A stretch of 64,000 nt of DNA from Lepidostoma basale (GCA_022606425.2 JAHDVF020000875.1:930001-994000); one strand, 5' to 3'. Shown: positions 40,701 through 50,803, numbered from the stretch's first letter. Translations and numbers: made by a program. Notes: a model not told the origin generated them from the letters alone.

Positions 40701-43700
40701 AAAAAGTCTAAATAAATCTATTAAAATTTCAGATATGCATCGAAAAGCGTAAGTGAATTATTTATTGTCGAATAATGATGTAAAACTCAATATTAAATGA
40801 TTAATATTAGTAAAAACTTTTTTCTAGAAGCTTTACTATATTCTATGGGAATGACATGATTTACCTTGCTAAGGATTTATCAAATGTTTGTATGAAACGT
40901 GTCATTCACATAAAATATAATGAAACTACTAGAAAACAGACTTTTTATTCACATAAATAATTTAAAATGGAGTTTTAAATCATTGTCAAGAAACCATAAC
41001 AAGAAAAAATTGTAAAACAGATATAATAAATAAATAAAATATGCACACTTTATTGCAAAACAAAAATTATAAAACCAATTATTATTTCAAAAGTTATATA
41101 AATGGAAATAAGATATATAGGAATTGTTTGTTTTTAAAAAAATAAGTAAGTCTGGATTTAACCTTTCTTAAGGCAATGGTAGGAGAGAACACTTGGAAGT
41201 CCACAACGGAAGCAGAGTTGCTGAGATTGTTCTCATCCGGCATTTCGTTTAATGATTCAATCAACTTTTGACAGATTTGCTCCAAGTCCTGAGAAACATA
41301 GTAAAATCACATTCATCAAGATGAGTTTGCTTTTTAAACATCCATTTCCATAAATTTACTTCAATCATCAAAAGGTTTGAATTTTAAAACTAATGTCAAT
41401 CAAAATAGCTACTATACTCTATTTATTGACTTTATATATACTTGGCACCTTTGAAATGTCTAGCCTTCAATTGTTCAACTCGCATTAGTATTAAAATGCA
41501 CACATTCTTGCACCTATACACACTGCATTTATTCCAAAAAATTAATTCATATTGAACCTTAATTGTATTTGTTTAATATATATTGGGTGTATTTATTTAC
41601 TCGAATATAGCAATAGCGAAGCGTTGCCGGGTCAGCTAGTATAAAATAAAAGCACCGCATATCACCGTCCACCTGGAAGACCACATCATCCCAGGAGACA
41701 TGATTTTTATGCCACAGATAATCAGATCTACTAAAATAAGAAGAAGAAGTAAGTAAGTAAGAAGATATACAAGCCCGTCAAATATATATACTCTTAAGCA
41801 TCTTATTTCTTGCTTGATTCACATGTTTAATGAATACATTATCTTCCCATTTCTATGTGTCTTAACCATCTTAAGGAACCTTTTATTAATCTATGTTCAT
41901 AATGCTTTCATTTGCACTCACTTTTATCTGTATTTGGCACTCATATTAAGATTTACCATACAGTTGTCTTAGAGATCTAATTTCCTTCACATTTGTTCTA
42001 CTTCCAACCTTCTTTTGCCAGTTTAAAAACCTAATTGTAAAATAGGTTTTTAAAATTCTAATATTAAAATGAGGAAGTGAGAAAAGTCGGGAAAGAACAA
42101 TGAGGCAGTCCATTTTAAGTAAGTGTTTTTCAACACTATTATAACAAAACTGAACATAGCACAATAATTTTGGTTTGTGAAAAAATGCAAAGGATAAAGC
42201 GAAGAATTCCAAGTTACCGAATAAGAGGCATCTGCAGGGTCCTGGTGAGGCCCGCAGACGCGGTTGGTCTCCAGTGTGAGTTGCAACAGAGTGTACAGCT
42301 TCTCCTGTGTACCACCAAATCCCCACACGACCCGCATGTGACGCTGGAACATCTGGAAGAAACATTCGTCTTTATACAAAAGGGAAATAATTACATCTCA
42401 TAGATCATAATACCCTTCCTATCATAGTGCCTACAGAAGTTGCTGTCTTGAATAGAAAATTTGACCCCGGAATTCCATTAGCAGAAAAGTGTACATATGC
42501 GCTAAATAAAAAACAACAACAAAAATTATTTTATTTTAAATCTTTCATTATTTGTTCACAATGAAAGGATCATTAAGATGGTTGGACATATGGAAAGAAT
42601 GAATGAATAAAGAATGGTAAAAAAATTATATGTTAACGATGTAAATAGAACCAGAAATAGAGGAAGACCGAGGAAAACGTGGCACAATCAAATAAATCAA
42701 ATATTGAATGTCGGCCATGTGAGGAGTCAGAGAAATCGACGCGCGTGCATGACACGATGTATGAATGTTGAGGAAGCGAGAGAAATATGCCAGGAAAGAA
42801 AAGTGTGGCAGTACATTCTTTCTGCCTACCCCTTCGGAGAGACGGCGTTATGGTTAGTTAGTTTTTATAGAACAACGGTAAATAGAAAATAGTTTAGTAC
42901 AAATAGTAAATCCAATTTGTTTTGCCACCCTGACAGTAACTATTGTAACTCCGGTGGTGGCAATACCGGTCCTTTACATAAAAAATATGTGTAAAAACAG
43001 AGTATACAAGTGTTATAAATTATTTTTAATATGACTTGATTGATATCTAAGAAATAATATCCTAATTATGGCAATTTAGCTTCCATTTATCATTACCTGT
43101 GATGAAAAGTGGATCCTGTATGATAATCGGAAACGCTCATCGCAATGGCTGAACCCTGCCGAACCAGCCAAACCATGCCCCAAGCGAAAATTGACTCCAA
43201 AAAAGTTACTTGTGAGCGTTTGGTGGACTAGTGCTGGTGTTGTTCACTACAGCTTTCTTAAATCTGGCCAGACGATTACGGAAGATGTCTATTGTCAGCA
43301 ACTGCAAACCATGATGGAAAAGCTAGCTGCTAAACAACCGAGGCTGGTTAATCGCTCTAGGCCACTGCTGCTTCATGATAACGCTAGACCACACACTGCA
43401 CAACAGACGGCTACCAAATTAGAAGAGCTTCAATTGGAATGTCTAAGACATCCACCGTACTCTCCGGACCTTGCCCCAACAGATTACTATTTTTTTCGAA
43501 ATTTGGATAACTTCTTGCAAGGGAAAAAATTCAACTCCGATGGGGCAGTCCAAACCGACTTCAAAGATTTTATTGATTCCCGTCCGAATGTTTTTTTTTA
43601 GTAAAGGGATCGATGAACTACCTATGAGATGGCAAAAGTGCATAGATAGCAATGATACATACTTTGATTAAATAAATATATTATATTTAAAAAAAATCAA

Positions 43701-46700
43701 CTTTATGTTCCTCCCATACAAAACGCCAATTTCATATGTAAGGACCTAATATATATTTAAATATCTTACCAAGAAGGCTTGAAAAATAAGTTGGTGCAGA
43801 TTGATGATATTCTTGGATTGAGTAGCACACTGTTTCCACTGTGAGTAGGGCAGGCAGTAGTTGAGGGTTTTGGTAATGTCGTTGAGCTAAAAATTAAATT
43901 AGATTTAAAACAACTGTATCAAATTTAAAATGGGGTTTGAATGGATGGTTAGGGCCGTGGGGGGACATACCGCGCTGGAAGGTATGTGTACTGGTAATTG
44001 CCATGAAACGCCATAGTTGCATAACATCAGCAACACTACCATCTGGTCCGACTCTCTGGCGTCCATGTGTGATGATGTGCCACAGTTAACAGAGAGAGGG
44101 CGAATGGTGATTTTCGGCGTCACAAAACCGGTCACCCCCAGCTAATGGAAGGAACACCCCTACAGAAAAACCCTGGTCCTCCTACTAACGGGCGTTACGC
44201 CAACAACCTAACCTCGTAAAACAACTAACGTTACGAACACTTCAAGAAATTCACTCGTTGGAGGAGGCTGAGACCCATCATCAAGGGTTGTAGCGCCGGA
44301 GAAAAAAAAAGTATAAAATTTAAATATGTACTCTGTGTAATTAGAATATGTATCAATTTTTATTTTTCAGAAAATGTTAAAGAAAAAAATCATTATTTAG
44401 AATGAACTTCTACCGTGAAATTTCAAATAACAATATGATTTTTATAAGATCAAATCACTTTCAGATTTTTATTTAATATTAAATATGGTGGACTTACATA
44501 TCTTCCAATTTGGTAGAGATGATTCCTTGAAAATCTGGCACAGAATTCACCAGCCTTGTGCTGTATCTGTGTTGCCTCTACAGAATCGTCTGGGAGACGA
44601 AAAGTATACAAATTCGTCCTATAATATAAATAAGAAATAAAAAACATTTTAATAATTATATAATAAACAAATAACACTTTACAAATATGCATTTCAGTGT
44701 GAGTTCATTTGAGTTTTATATTATATTATAAGCAATGGCAAATCGTTACATTGTTATAAAATATTAATCAAATAATATCCCAGCAAAGCTCTGTAAAAAT
44801 TATTGAGTTTCAAGTGAAATGAGATGAATCAAAATATGAAACCAGGAATAATTAAGTAAATGTGTTGTGAGATAACCAACACACATTTCTGCACAAATAA
44901 TATAATATAGTATTAAAGGAGAATGAAATTTTTAAATAATAGTAACAATACAAAAAGAAATGTTGTTAGGTGGGGGACCCTGAGGTATGCATATGTGAGA
45001 GGAATGGATCCACCTAGACTCCCTCACATTGTGTTGTGCGATCAACCGTAAGGTGGACGATCCCCTGGCAAACCATCAAAAAGATGACAGATGGGAGTCA
45101 ACCTCGCAGAAGGCCACAAGGCCTACATTAAGAAAAAGAAGAAGAGACATAAAATTTTATTTTATTTTTTTGCTGAATGTATTTGAAAAAAACTAGAATT
45201 TAAATAATTGGTATAAGAATGTATTATACATTCTTCAATATGGTCAGAAAATAGCTCAACAGACGTTTCTGCAACAGACAGCTTCTTCACGTTTTTTGAC
45301 ATCTGTTTCTGTTTCTGTTTCCACAACTTTTAAAATGGAAATTTGAACGGAACTTTGACAAATCCATGTTTAGTATGAATGGAAACCAGCAAGACTCGAT
45401 TACAAATAATGAGAATGACAATCTATTTTTGTAGACACGTTCACTTCAGGAGTAAAAAAAAGAAAAATGATTGCCTTTGCATGAGAATCCCCTTAAGTGG
45501 GGAAATTAAATTCATACAAATATACTAATCTTTTGCCATTAGTAAACCAATATTTATCAGCTCCTCCCAGCAGCGTCGCCAGTGAGCAATTATTTAGCGG
45601 AGCTGGTCATATATATGAAGAACACCGGAATAGATTGTTAGGTGTAAAAGCCCCCAAACTACTTTTCTTAAAATATAACATATTAATTTTGCATATTAAT
45701 TTCATTAAACTTCCGCTTCTGCATCCGTTTCCGTTTCTGTTTCTGCTAAAATGTACTTTTTACATCAGTTTCAGTTTCTGCTTCTGTCATGACACTTCTG
45801 TTGCATTACTGCTCAATATTAAAAAGAAGGAATCAGGTTTTGTTCAGGCCTGAAACCTTATTCCCTTTATCAGAAGCCACGCATTACATGCCTTAGACTA
45901 CCACTACCAAAAAACATATTGTTCAGATGGTATTTTTTCTGACTAACAAACTAACCATCACACCCTTTCTCCAGAGGGGTAGGCAGAGAGCATGGGCCAC
46001 CATACTGCTCTATCCTGATGTACTTCTTGAGCTTCCTCTACATTTATACATCGTAACATACACACTCGTCGATTTTTCCAACTTCGAATGTGGCTGCCTT
46101 TTAGTATTTGATTAATTTACTAATCCCATACTTTATACAACACTTGTACACAACACTTTTACCTTTTCTCTCATCCATTTGTTTCATATGTCCAATCCAT
46201 CTCAATCATCTGCTTTACATTTCTTCCTTATATCCTCATTCGGTATTCTAAGTGATCTATTTTTTACAGTATTTATCATTATTTAAATTTATATACGAGT
46301 ATATAAAAAAAACTGAACTTACATGATAACCTCCAATATTTGTTTTAACTTTTGCCGGATTGATTTTAGTTTCTCTGTTGGATCCACATCCCTCTCGGTG
46401 TTATTCTCAGTTCTGCGTGAAGATACGACAGTGATGTTGGAATACCCCAGCAGCTTCTTCCGGTTACTCCTCAACAGATATTCACTCATGTTACTGGCAT
46501 GGTCATCTTTGTCTTTGGCCTTTGTGACGGACACCGGTTCTCTGTTCTCTTCCTCAGGTTTATCCTATGGAAAACAATAATTCTATGTTTTGATTTTCAC
46601 AAAACAAACTAGTGCGTATTTTTCTGATAGTTGTAACATTTAGTGGTTGCTTGAGTATATGTCAGTAAGGGAAGCCATTGAATTTTAGAATTGTTTTGAG

Positions 46701-49700
46701 TTTTTCGTTGCTATGTCTTTTAAACTTTCATATGAAGCACTCACTTTGTGGTTAGACATTTTAAATTTATATATAATATATAATAATGATGAATAATTTT
46801 TATTTCTTCTATGCCATAGTAGATGTTTTATATATTTCTTTTTTTTATATACTTTGTATACAAAACTAACTTTTTAAACAAATTAAAATTAAATATCAAA
46901 CATGTTTCGGACTACCCAGCTCTTACTTATTATAAAGATATTAAAAATATTATAAAATTGTTAACTAATATGGTCAGTTTTGACAGATGTTATAAAAAAG
47001 ATTTATGATGTTAAAATATGTTATAAATCTTTATAACATCCGTCAAAACTGAACATATTTGTAAACAATTTTATAATATTAAAAATATCTATATAATATC
47101 ACTGAGGAAGGGCTGGGTAGTCCGAAACATGTTTGATATTTAATTTTAATTTGTTTAAAAAGTTATAATAGTTTTGTATACAAAGTATATATAAAAAAAA
47201 GAAAAATATAATTTTTATTTAACCATTATTATTAATGATTCCAGGCATCAATTATTATAAAAATACTGTGGTTAAAAACAAAGAGTTTTATTATTTTATA
47301 TCTATAAATTTTGCTATGTTTTTGTTTCGAAATAAGATTTCACAACATTTTAATTATTTATGTATTGCATGAGAAAAAAATATTATTACTAACAATTTTA
47401 GTGATAGATCTATCGTCAATTTTAGTGATAGGTCCATCGCCAATTACAGGAGTCTCTTCAAATTTATCTGTTCTCTTGGTATCTACCTGTATTTCAAATC
47501 CTGGTATATCTTCTCTTAGACTATCTGCAAATAAATATATAATTGATATATTAAAATTAGAGAAAGGGTCACTCAGTTGATATGGGCAAATAGAATGTAT
47601 GAATGAGGGAAGAAAGTAAAAAAGTTATAGAAAAATAAAAGGAAAAAGAAGCCGAGAAAGGCCGAGGAAAACATGATACAACCTTATTAAACAATTATTG
47701 AGAGGCGGCCAAGTTTCGACGTCGGAAAAATAGTTAAGCTTTTGTCACAATGTGTTAATATAAATATTATAAATGAAAATCCAGAGATATATCAGGATAG
47801 AAAATTCAAAGTAAGTTTATTTATTAATAGACATTACAAACTAAATTAATATTTAAGACTTCTATTGAAAACAGGTAAAATATAAACTAACTAACCATCA
47901 CGCCGTCTCACGAATGGGGTAGGCAGCTTAAATGGACCGCCATACGTATCTTTCCTGATATATTTCTCTCGATTCCTTAATATTTATACATCGTGTAATG
48001 CACACACGTCGATTTCTCTGACTCCTCCCGTGGTGGATATTCAATATCTGATTTATTTGATTGTGCTACATTTTCTTCGGTCTTCCTCTATTTCTAGTTT
48101 TCCATATACTTTTTTAAATAATCTTTCCATGTGTTCAAACCATCTTAATGTTCCTTTCATTATTATGTTCATAACACTTTCATTTGCACTGTATTTACTT
48201 ATTAAATAATATTTTCATTGACACTCTATCATACACAGATTTTTACATGTTCATCTAAAAGATCTCATTTCTACTGCATTTATTCTATTAGTTTATTTCT
48301 ATTAACAAAATTCATTAAAATATATATATATCTAGGATTAATGAAAACAAATATTTTCTTACATTTTGAAAGTGATTGTGCATTATCAAATGTCTTTCTA
48401 TAAATTTTAAAAAAATTATCTGCTTCTATTAATTTATTAAAATGGTGGTAAACATTAAGCAATGGTTATTGAGAAATTTTAATATTAATTCATTGTTTCT
48501 GGAACTATGCTGTCAGACTCTATATTTAACAATAACTATTTTTGAAAATGCCTGTTTTATAAAAGTTATAGGTTTAATGTTACAAAAGTGTTATTAATTG
48601 ACGATTATTGTTGATCATAAAATTTCTAGAAGTTTTATTATTCAATGGTAGTGAAATATTTCGCCTTGCTAGAGCATTATCAAAGATTATAAACTAACTA
48701 ACTAACCATCACGCCGTCTCCCAAAGGGGTAGGCAGAAAGAATGGGCTGCCACACTTTTCTTTCCTGACATATTTATCTCGCTCCCTCAACATTCATACA
48801 TCGTATCCCGCGTCGATTTCTCTGACTCCTCACATGGCCGACATTCAATATTTGATTTATTTGATCGTGCCACGTTTTCCTCGGTCTTCCTCTATTTCTG
48901 GTTCCGTTTACATCGTTAACATATAATTTTTTTACCATTATTTCATCATTAATTCTTATTTAACAATTAATTAATGCTAAAATGTCTTAATAACCATTGC
49001 TTAATGTTTAATACCATATTAATAAATTAATAAAAGCAGATAGCTTTTTGAAGATTTATAGAAAGACATTTGATAAAGCACGATCACTTTAAAAATATAA
49101 GAAAATATTTGTCTTATCAAAGGTTATTGTATCGCATAATGCCATAGTAAGGTTCTCTAATTGGATTCACTCTCATAAAAAATATCAAAATTTATGTTTT
49201 CATCAATGTTATTGTAAATCACACTGGGAAAGTAAGTCGCTGATTCAATGTAAGAATTGAGTAGAATACCTCTGCATACGATGAGCACGGACTTTATTAT
49301 GGATTTGAATTTTTCATATTTTAATTCATGTACAAAATATAACTAACTAACTAACCATCACGCCGTCTCTCCGAAGGGGTAGGCAGAAAGAATGGACTGC
49401 CACACTTTTCTTTCCTGACATATTTCTCTCGCTTCCTCAACATTCATACATCGTGTCATGCACGCGCGTCGATTTCTCTGACTCCTCACATGGCCGACAT
49501 TCAATATTTGATTTATTTGATCGTGCCACGTTTTCCTCGGTCTTCCTCTATTTCTGGTTCCATTTACATCATTAACATATAATTTTTTTACCATTCTTTC
49601 TTCATTCATTCTTTCAATATGTCGAAACCATCTTAATGATCCTTTCATTATTTTGTTCATGACACTATCATTCGCACCGCATTCACTTCTTATATTTTCA

Positions 49701-50140
49701 TTCGGCACTCTATCATACACAGAGTATCCACACATTCTAAATAAATATACATAAATATTAATAATCTAGTTGGATTCTTGAAAATCTATGTTAAGTTTTA
49801 CTAAAAATATGTATATAATTAATGTAAATACCTTTCGTAAGATGGGGTGATACAAGTTTTTCAATCTCACTCGCACAGTAATGAGACCAGATACAGTCGT
49901 CTCTCTCCTTGGCTCGCTGCCTTCTAACTTTCCTGATGGCTTGAGAGAGATCTTCTTCAGCGACGAACTAAATAATATATAATAAATAGTATGTCTTAAA
50001 TAAGGCTAAAACGCTGTTAATGGAATGTTATAGATAATACAAAACAAATGTAATAAGACATTAAAATTACTTACTTGAAATTGATCCTTAAATGCAGTTT
50101 TGGGACGATGGTGACAGATTATCTTCTTTAAATGCGACAT
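37573..50140 (-). CDS. Unrecognised protein, 12 exons, 3' end not found
   Basis: Join on the minus strand: 50075-50140, 49832-49967, 47394-47524, 46323-46564, 44498-44618, 43770-43886, 42218-42352, 41163-41288, 40488-40590, 39876-39978, 38971-39190, 37573-37734: 1,662 bases, 554 codons, all phases consistent and all borders GT-AG. It starts MSHLKKIICHHRPK. Exon 4 is charged (many K, R, E, D). Exons 5-8 look helical (IGRYLNDITKTLNYCLPYSQ; MFQRHMRVVWGFGGTQEKLY). No signal peptide, membrane span, zinc motif or known domain was recognised. Introns hold mariner, hAT, foldback and LINE insertions. The promoter has a perfect RFX X-box and a divergent partner gene, so a ciliary or flagellar role is inferred. 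The exon 9 donor (GTCAAT) is weak. Terminal exon(s) below 37573 are missing. Confidence 0.75.
37860..38165 (+). mobile_element. GAA-tailed LINE 3' fragment
   Basis: GAGATCGAAGAAGGGATTGG to AACACTCTGGAGAACAGACC and AGAAGAATAAGAAGAAGA. Related to the minus copy at 28650. Confidence 0.6.
38205..38295 (+). repeat. AGAAGAT-stem-GAAAC repeat unit
   Basis: GAAGAT followed by a perfect 5-bp stem (GGCAG/CTGCC at 38241-38254, loop CAAG) and GAAACTC. Related in layout to 12470-12560. Confidence 0.5.
38394..38822 (+). mobile_element. TTAG-tailed LINE 3' copy
   Basis: GATGAAAGTAGAATAAATGC, decayed SLRRMC and WFGHMER regions, then CATGATACGATGTATGAATG and a degenerate tail. Confidence 0.8.
38971..39190 (-). 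CDS. Minus-strand gene exon 11
   Basis: Completes a split Met codon, then PSSTNKGWLKTDHIFTPNKP through HSDMEIKITTKPNSIDQ. Acceptor TTTCCAG, donor GTGTGT. Confidence 0.65.
39280..39790. mobile_element. Foldback element, family C
   Basis: The outer arms TTTGTTTAATCCACAAAACA and ATTTTGTGGATTAAACAAAT are inverse. The inner parts TGTTTTGGAGGATACC and GGTATCCTCCGAAACGTGG mirror each other. CTGAAGA at 39705 precedes the GAAAC. Confidence 0.65.
39876..39978 (-). CDS. Minus-strand gene exon 10
   Basis: GDRYSMYRSKTQNKIINQNK, then HWNPGPPKSKSTTR. Acceptor CACCAG, donor GTAAGA. Enters in phase 1 and leaves in phase 2. Confidence 0.65.
40135..40335 (-). mobile_element. GAA-tailed LINE tail, rearranged
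   Basis: TCCTTCTTTTAATAGATCGA and GACGATGAGGTCCAACTGTC match the 29150 family. A local inversion (AATTTCATTAGTTGCTGTAA / CAGCAACTAATGAAATT) lies inside. Confidence 0.6.
40488..40590 (-). CDS. Minus-strand gene exon 9
   Basis: VKSAECRINVNSSHEHAVKG through LAKKKIESTIS. Acceptor GATTACAG. The donor GTCAAT is weak, so this boundary is the least certain. Confidence 0.55.
40758..41008. mobile_element. Foldback family A, full copy with outer arms
   Basis: TCGAATAATGATGTAAAACT at the left and AGTTTTAAATCATTGTCAAG at the right are inverse, with GGGAATGACATGATTTACCT and GAAACGTGTCATTCACATAA inside. Confidence 0.7.
41163..41288 (-). CDS. Minus-strand gene exon 8
   Basis: DLEQICQKLIESLNEMPDEN through VVDFQVFSPTIALRK. 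Acceptor TTTCTCAG, donor GTTAAA. Phase 0. Confidence 0.65.
41585..41645. repeat. Common insect repeat end
   Basis: AGCGAAGCGTTGCCGGGTCA followed by GCTAGT. This phrase recurs at TE ends in many lepidopteran genomes (from memory). Its usual opposite end is the kind seen at 61675-61815. Confidence 0.4.
41646..41762 (+). mobile_element. GAA-tailed LINE 3' end
   Basis: CACCTGGAAGACCACATCAT and GATTTTTATGCCACAGATAA, then AGAAGAAGAAG. Same ending as 27365-27665. Confidence 0.65.
41790..42030 (-). mobile_element. TTAG-family LINE internal fragment
   Basis: Minus-strand remnants of WFGHMER to YGSEAW: AACCATCTTAAGGAACC and TAGAGATCTAATTTCCTTCA. Confidence 0.65.
42218..42352 (-). CDS. Minus-strand gene exon 7
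   Basis: 45 codons: MFQRHMRVVWGFGGTQEKLY, TLLQLTLETNRVCGPHQDP, ADASYS. Acceptor TTCTTCCAG, donor GTAACT. Clearly GC-richer than its flanks. Confidence 0.75.
42560..42866 (+). mobile_element. TTAG-tailed LINE 3' copy
   Basis: A frame from 42614 has NRGRPRKTWHNQINQILNVG, then ACMTRCMNVEEAREICQERK, then a short TTAG tail. In an intron of the minus-strand gene. Confidence 0.85.
43082..43760 (+). mobile_element. Mariner transposon with D34D motif, one frameshift
   Basis: Reads ITCDEKWILYDN (first catalytic Asp) at 43092, LLLHDNARPHTAQQ (second Asp) and HPPYSPDLAPTDYYFF (third Asp). Exactly 34 residues separate the last two catalytic aspartates, the mariner D34D signature. The frame breaks at the T run near 43590 and resumes one frame over to end at TAA 43671. 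The N-terminal DNA-binding half is absent. In an intron, sense opposite to the host gene. Confidence 0.9.
43770..43886 (-). CDS. Minus-strand gene exon 6
   Basis: 39 codons: LNDITKTLNYCLPYSQWKQC, ATQSKNIINLHQLIFQAFL. Acceptor TTTTTAG, donor GTAAGA. Phase 0. Confidence 0.75.
43930..44312 (+). mobile_element. LINE 3' region
   Basis: GC-rich stretch (CTACTAACGGGCGTTACGCC) ending in GAGGAGGCTGAGACCCATCA and TCAAGGGTTGTAGCGCCGG with an A-rich tail. The last part is the inverse of the tail at 56325, so both belong to one LINE family. Confidence 0.55.
44498..44618 (-). CDS. Minus-strand gene exon 5
   Basis: Completes a split Met codon, then TNLYTFRLPDDSVEATQIQ, HKAGEFCARFSRNHLYQIGR and Y. Acceptor ATTATAG, donor GTAAGT. 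Confidence 0.7.
44940..45150 (+). mobile_element. GAA-tailed LINE 3' fragment
   Basis: GAGAGGAATGGATCCACCTA, GATGGGAGTCAACCTCGCAG and AAGAAAAAGAAGAAGAG. Same family as 37860-38165. Confidence 0.6.
45230..45800 (+). mobile_element. hAT transposase C-terminal remnant
   Basis: The plus frame near 45497 encodes LPLVNQYLSAPPSSVASEQL, then FSGAGHIYEEHRNRLLG. This is the hAT C-terminal dimerisation motif (P.SS..SER.FS.AG....RN.L). Catalytic parts are missing. Purine/pyrimidine-skewed TTTCTGTTTCTG tracts flank it on both sides. Confidence 0.85.
45942..46285 (-). mobile_element. TTAG-family LINE, diverged subfamily
   Basis: CTAACCATCACACCCTTTCT at the low end, CTACATTTATACATCGTAAC, and a minus-strand ETNG...GHIRSR-like part. 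In an intron of the minus-strand gene. Confidence 0.7.
46323..46564 (-). CDS. Minus-strand gene exon 4
   Basis: DKPEEENREPVSVTKAKDKD, then MSEYLLRSNRKKLLGYSNIT, VVSSRRTENNTERDVDPTEK, LKSIRQKLKQILEVI. Acceptor TCCATAG, donor GTAAGT. Highly charged. Confidence 0.75.
46828..47210. mobile_element. Foldback element, family B (about 380 bp)
   Basis: Arms TATACTTTGTATACAAAAC and GTTTTGTATACAAAGTATA at the ends. The inner left arm is ATCAAACATGTTTCGGACTA and the inner right arm TAGTCCGAAACATGTTTGAT. CTGAGGA at 47102, stem GGGCT/AGTCC, GAAAC at 47124-47128. Confidence 0.8.
47394..47524 (-). CDS. Minus-strand gene exon 3
   Basis: Split Asp codon, then SLREDIPGFEIQVDTKRTDK, FEETPVIGDGPITKIDDRSI, TKI. 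Acceptor TTTGCAG, donor GTTAGT. A donor 4 bases further on would give a stop across the junction, which favours this one. Confidence 0.65.
47568..47815 (+). mobile_element. TTAG-family LINE, diverged fragment
   Basis: AAAAGAAGCCGAGAAAGGCC and CAATTATTGAGAGGCGGCCA (LLRGG in place of ILNVG) mark the diverged subfamily. Confidence 0.6.
47818..47881 (-). mobile_element. LINE 3' UTR scrap (family of 4606-5160)
   Basis: TTATTTATTAATAGACATTA and TATTGAAAACAGGTAAAATA match that family's 3' end. Confidence 0.5.
47882..48290 (-). mobile_element. TTAG-tailed LINE 3' copy
   Basis: AACTAACTAACCATCACGCC at the tail end to AGATCTCATTTCTACTGCAT. Frames broken. Confidence 0.8.
48500..48690. mobile_element. 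Foldback family A, decayed
   Basis: TCTAGAAGTTTTATTATTCA, AAATATTTCGCCTTGCTAGA and GCATTATCAAAG. It is cut by the adjoining LINE tail. Confidence 0.55.
48688..48955 (-). mobile_element. TTAG-tailed LINE 3' copy
   Basis: Tail AACTAACTAACTAACC, then ATCACGCCGTCTCCCAAAGG to GGTTCCGTTTACATCGTTAA. Truncated in the WFGHMER region. Confidence 0.8.
49340..49737 (-). mobile_element. TTAG-tailed LINE, 125 open codons
   Basis: The minus frame 49735-49358 reads MCGYSVYDRVPNENIRSECG, SLRWFRHIERMNEERMVKKL, NRGRPRKTWHDQINQILNVG and EAREICQERKVWQSILSAYP to the stop and tail. Little decay, so a recent insertion. Confidence 0.88.
49832..49967 (-). CDS. Minus-strand gene exon 2
   Basis: FVAEEDLSQAIRKVRRQRAK, ERDDCIWSHYCASEIEKLVS, PHLTK and one spare base. 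Acceptor TTATTTAG, donor GTATTT. Confidence 0.75.
50075..50140 (-). CDS. Minus-strand gene exon 1 (start)
   Basis: 22 codons from ATG: MSHLKKIICHHRPKTAFKDQ, FQ. Donor GTAAGT, phase 0. First ATG downstream of the shared promoter. Confidence 0.7.
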
Positions 50141-50695
50141 ATTTTACTAAATCATTTTGGCTGAAAAGTATTATACGACTTGTAAACTGCATTCAATATA
50201 TACCCGATGCAATAATACTAAACATTATCACGAGCGTTTATTACAGAAAAAATACGTTACTTTTGTCAGTTTGTTTATGGCGATCGGTGTGAAGTCGATG
50301 CGCGTAACCTGTTGCCATGGTAACCATTCTGTTTAGTACTCGAACAGCTGATTGGTTGTCAAGGTACCAAAATAGTGGGGAAGCAACAAAACATTTAAAA
50401 AACCCTTTCCAAATTTACCGTATAATTTTTTGTTTTGTATTAAATGCATCGATAAGATTGGGCACGATGATTCCCATAATCAAAAATAGTGTAAAAACAG
50501 TGACGTGAAGCGTAAACATTTCTTAAAAAACGCAAAATGTGTGTTTAAAAAAAACGGAAAACAAAAATCGTGTTCAATTATTTGGAACGTAACCTCAAAA
50601 ATTTTACATTACATTCCACGGTTCAATATGGACTGACATAGTTTGAGTAATTTTGGTGTTTTTTGTTAATATTAAAGTAAAGTGGATCTGAAATA
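50141..50695. promoter_or_regulatory. Divergent promoter between two genes
   Basis: 555 bp between the start codons of the minus-strand gene and the plus-strand gene at 50696. It is free of the repeats found on either side and carries an X-box at 50311-50324 plus CpG-containing sequence (GAAGTCGATGCGCGTAACC) beside it. Confidence 0.7.
50311..50324. promoter_or_regulatory. RFX X-box
   Basis: GTTGCCATGGTAAC fits the X-box consensus GTNRCC-(0-3 N)-RGYAAC at every position, with a 2-base spacer. RFX factors (DAF-19/Rfx) use this element to switch on ciliary genes. It lies 171 bp from one ATG and 372 bp from the other. Confidence 0.75.
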
Positions 50696-50803
50696 ATGGA
50701 CGCTCCATCTTTACCTCCATTGACTCGCCAATTTCCTCAGTGGAGTAGGACAGGAATGCTGAAATTAGCCAATCCCAAGGAGTTCACTGCTTCCAGAATT
50801 AGG
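50696..50803 (+). CDS. First coding exon of an unrecognised plus-strand gene
   Basis: 36 codons: MDAPSLPPLTRQFPQWSRTG, MLKLANPKEFTASRIR, then the donor GTGAGT, phase 0. Codon use and GC are higher than in the flanks. No domain is recognisable from so short a piece. Further exons were not found in the remaining 13 kb, so introns must be long or the gene leaves the window. It is divergent from the minus-strand gene and shares its X-box promoter. Confidence 0.6.
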
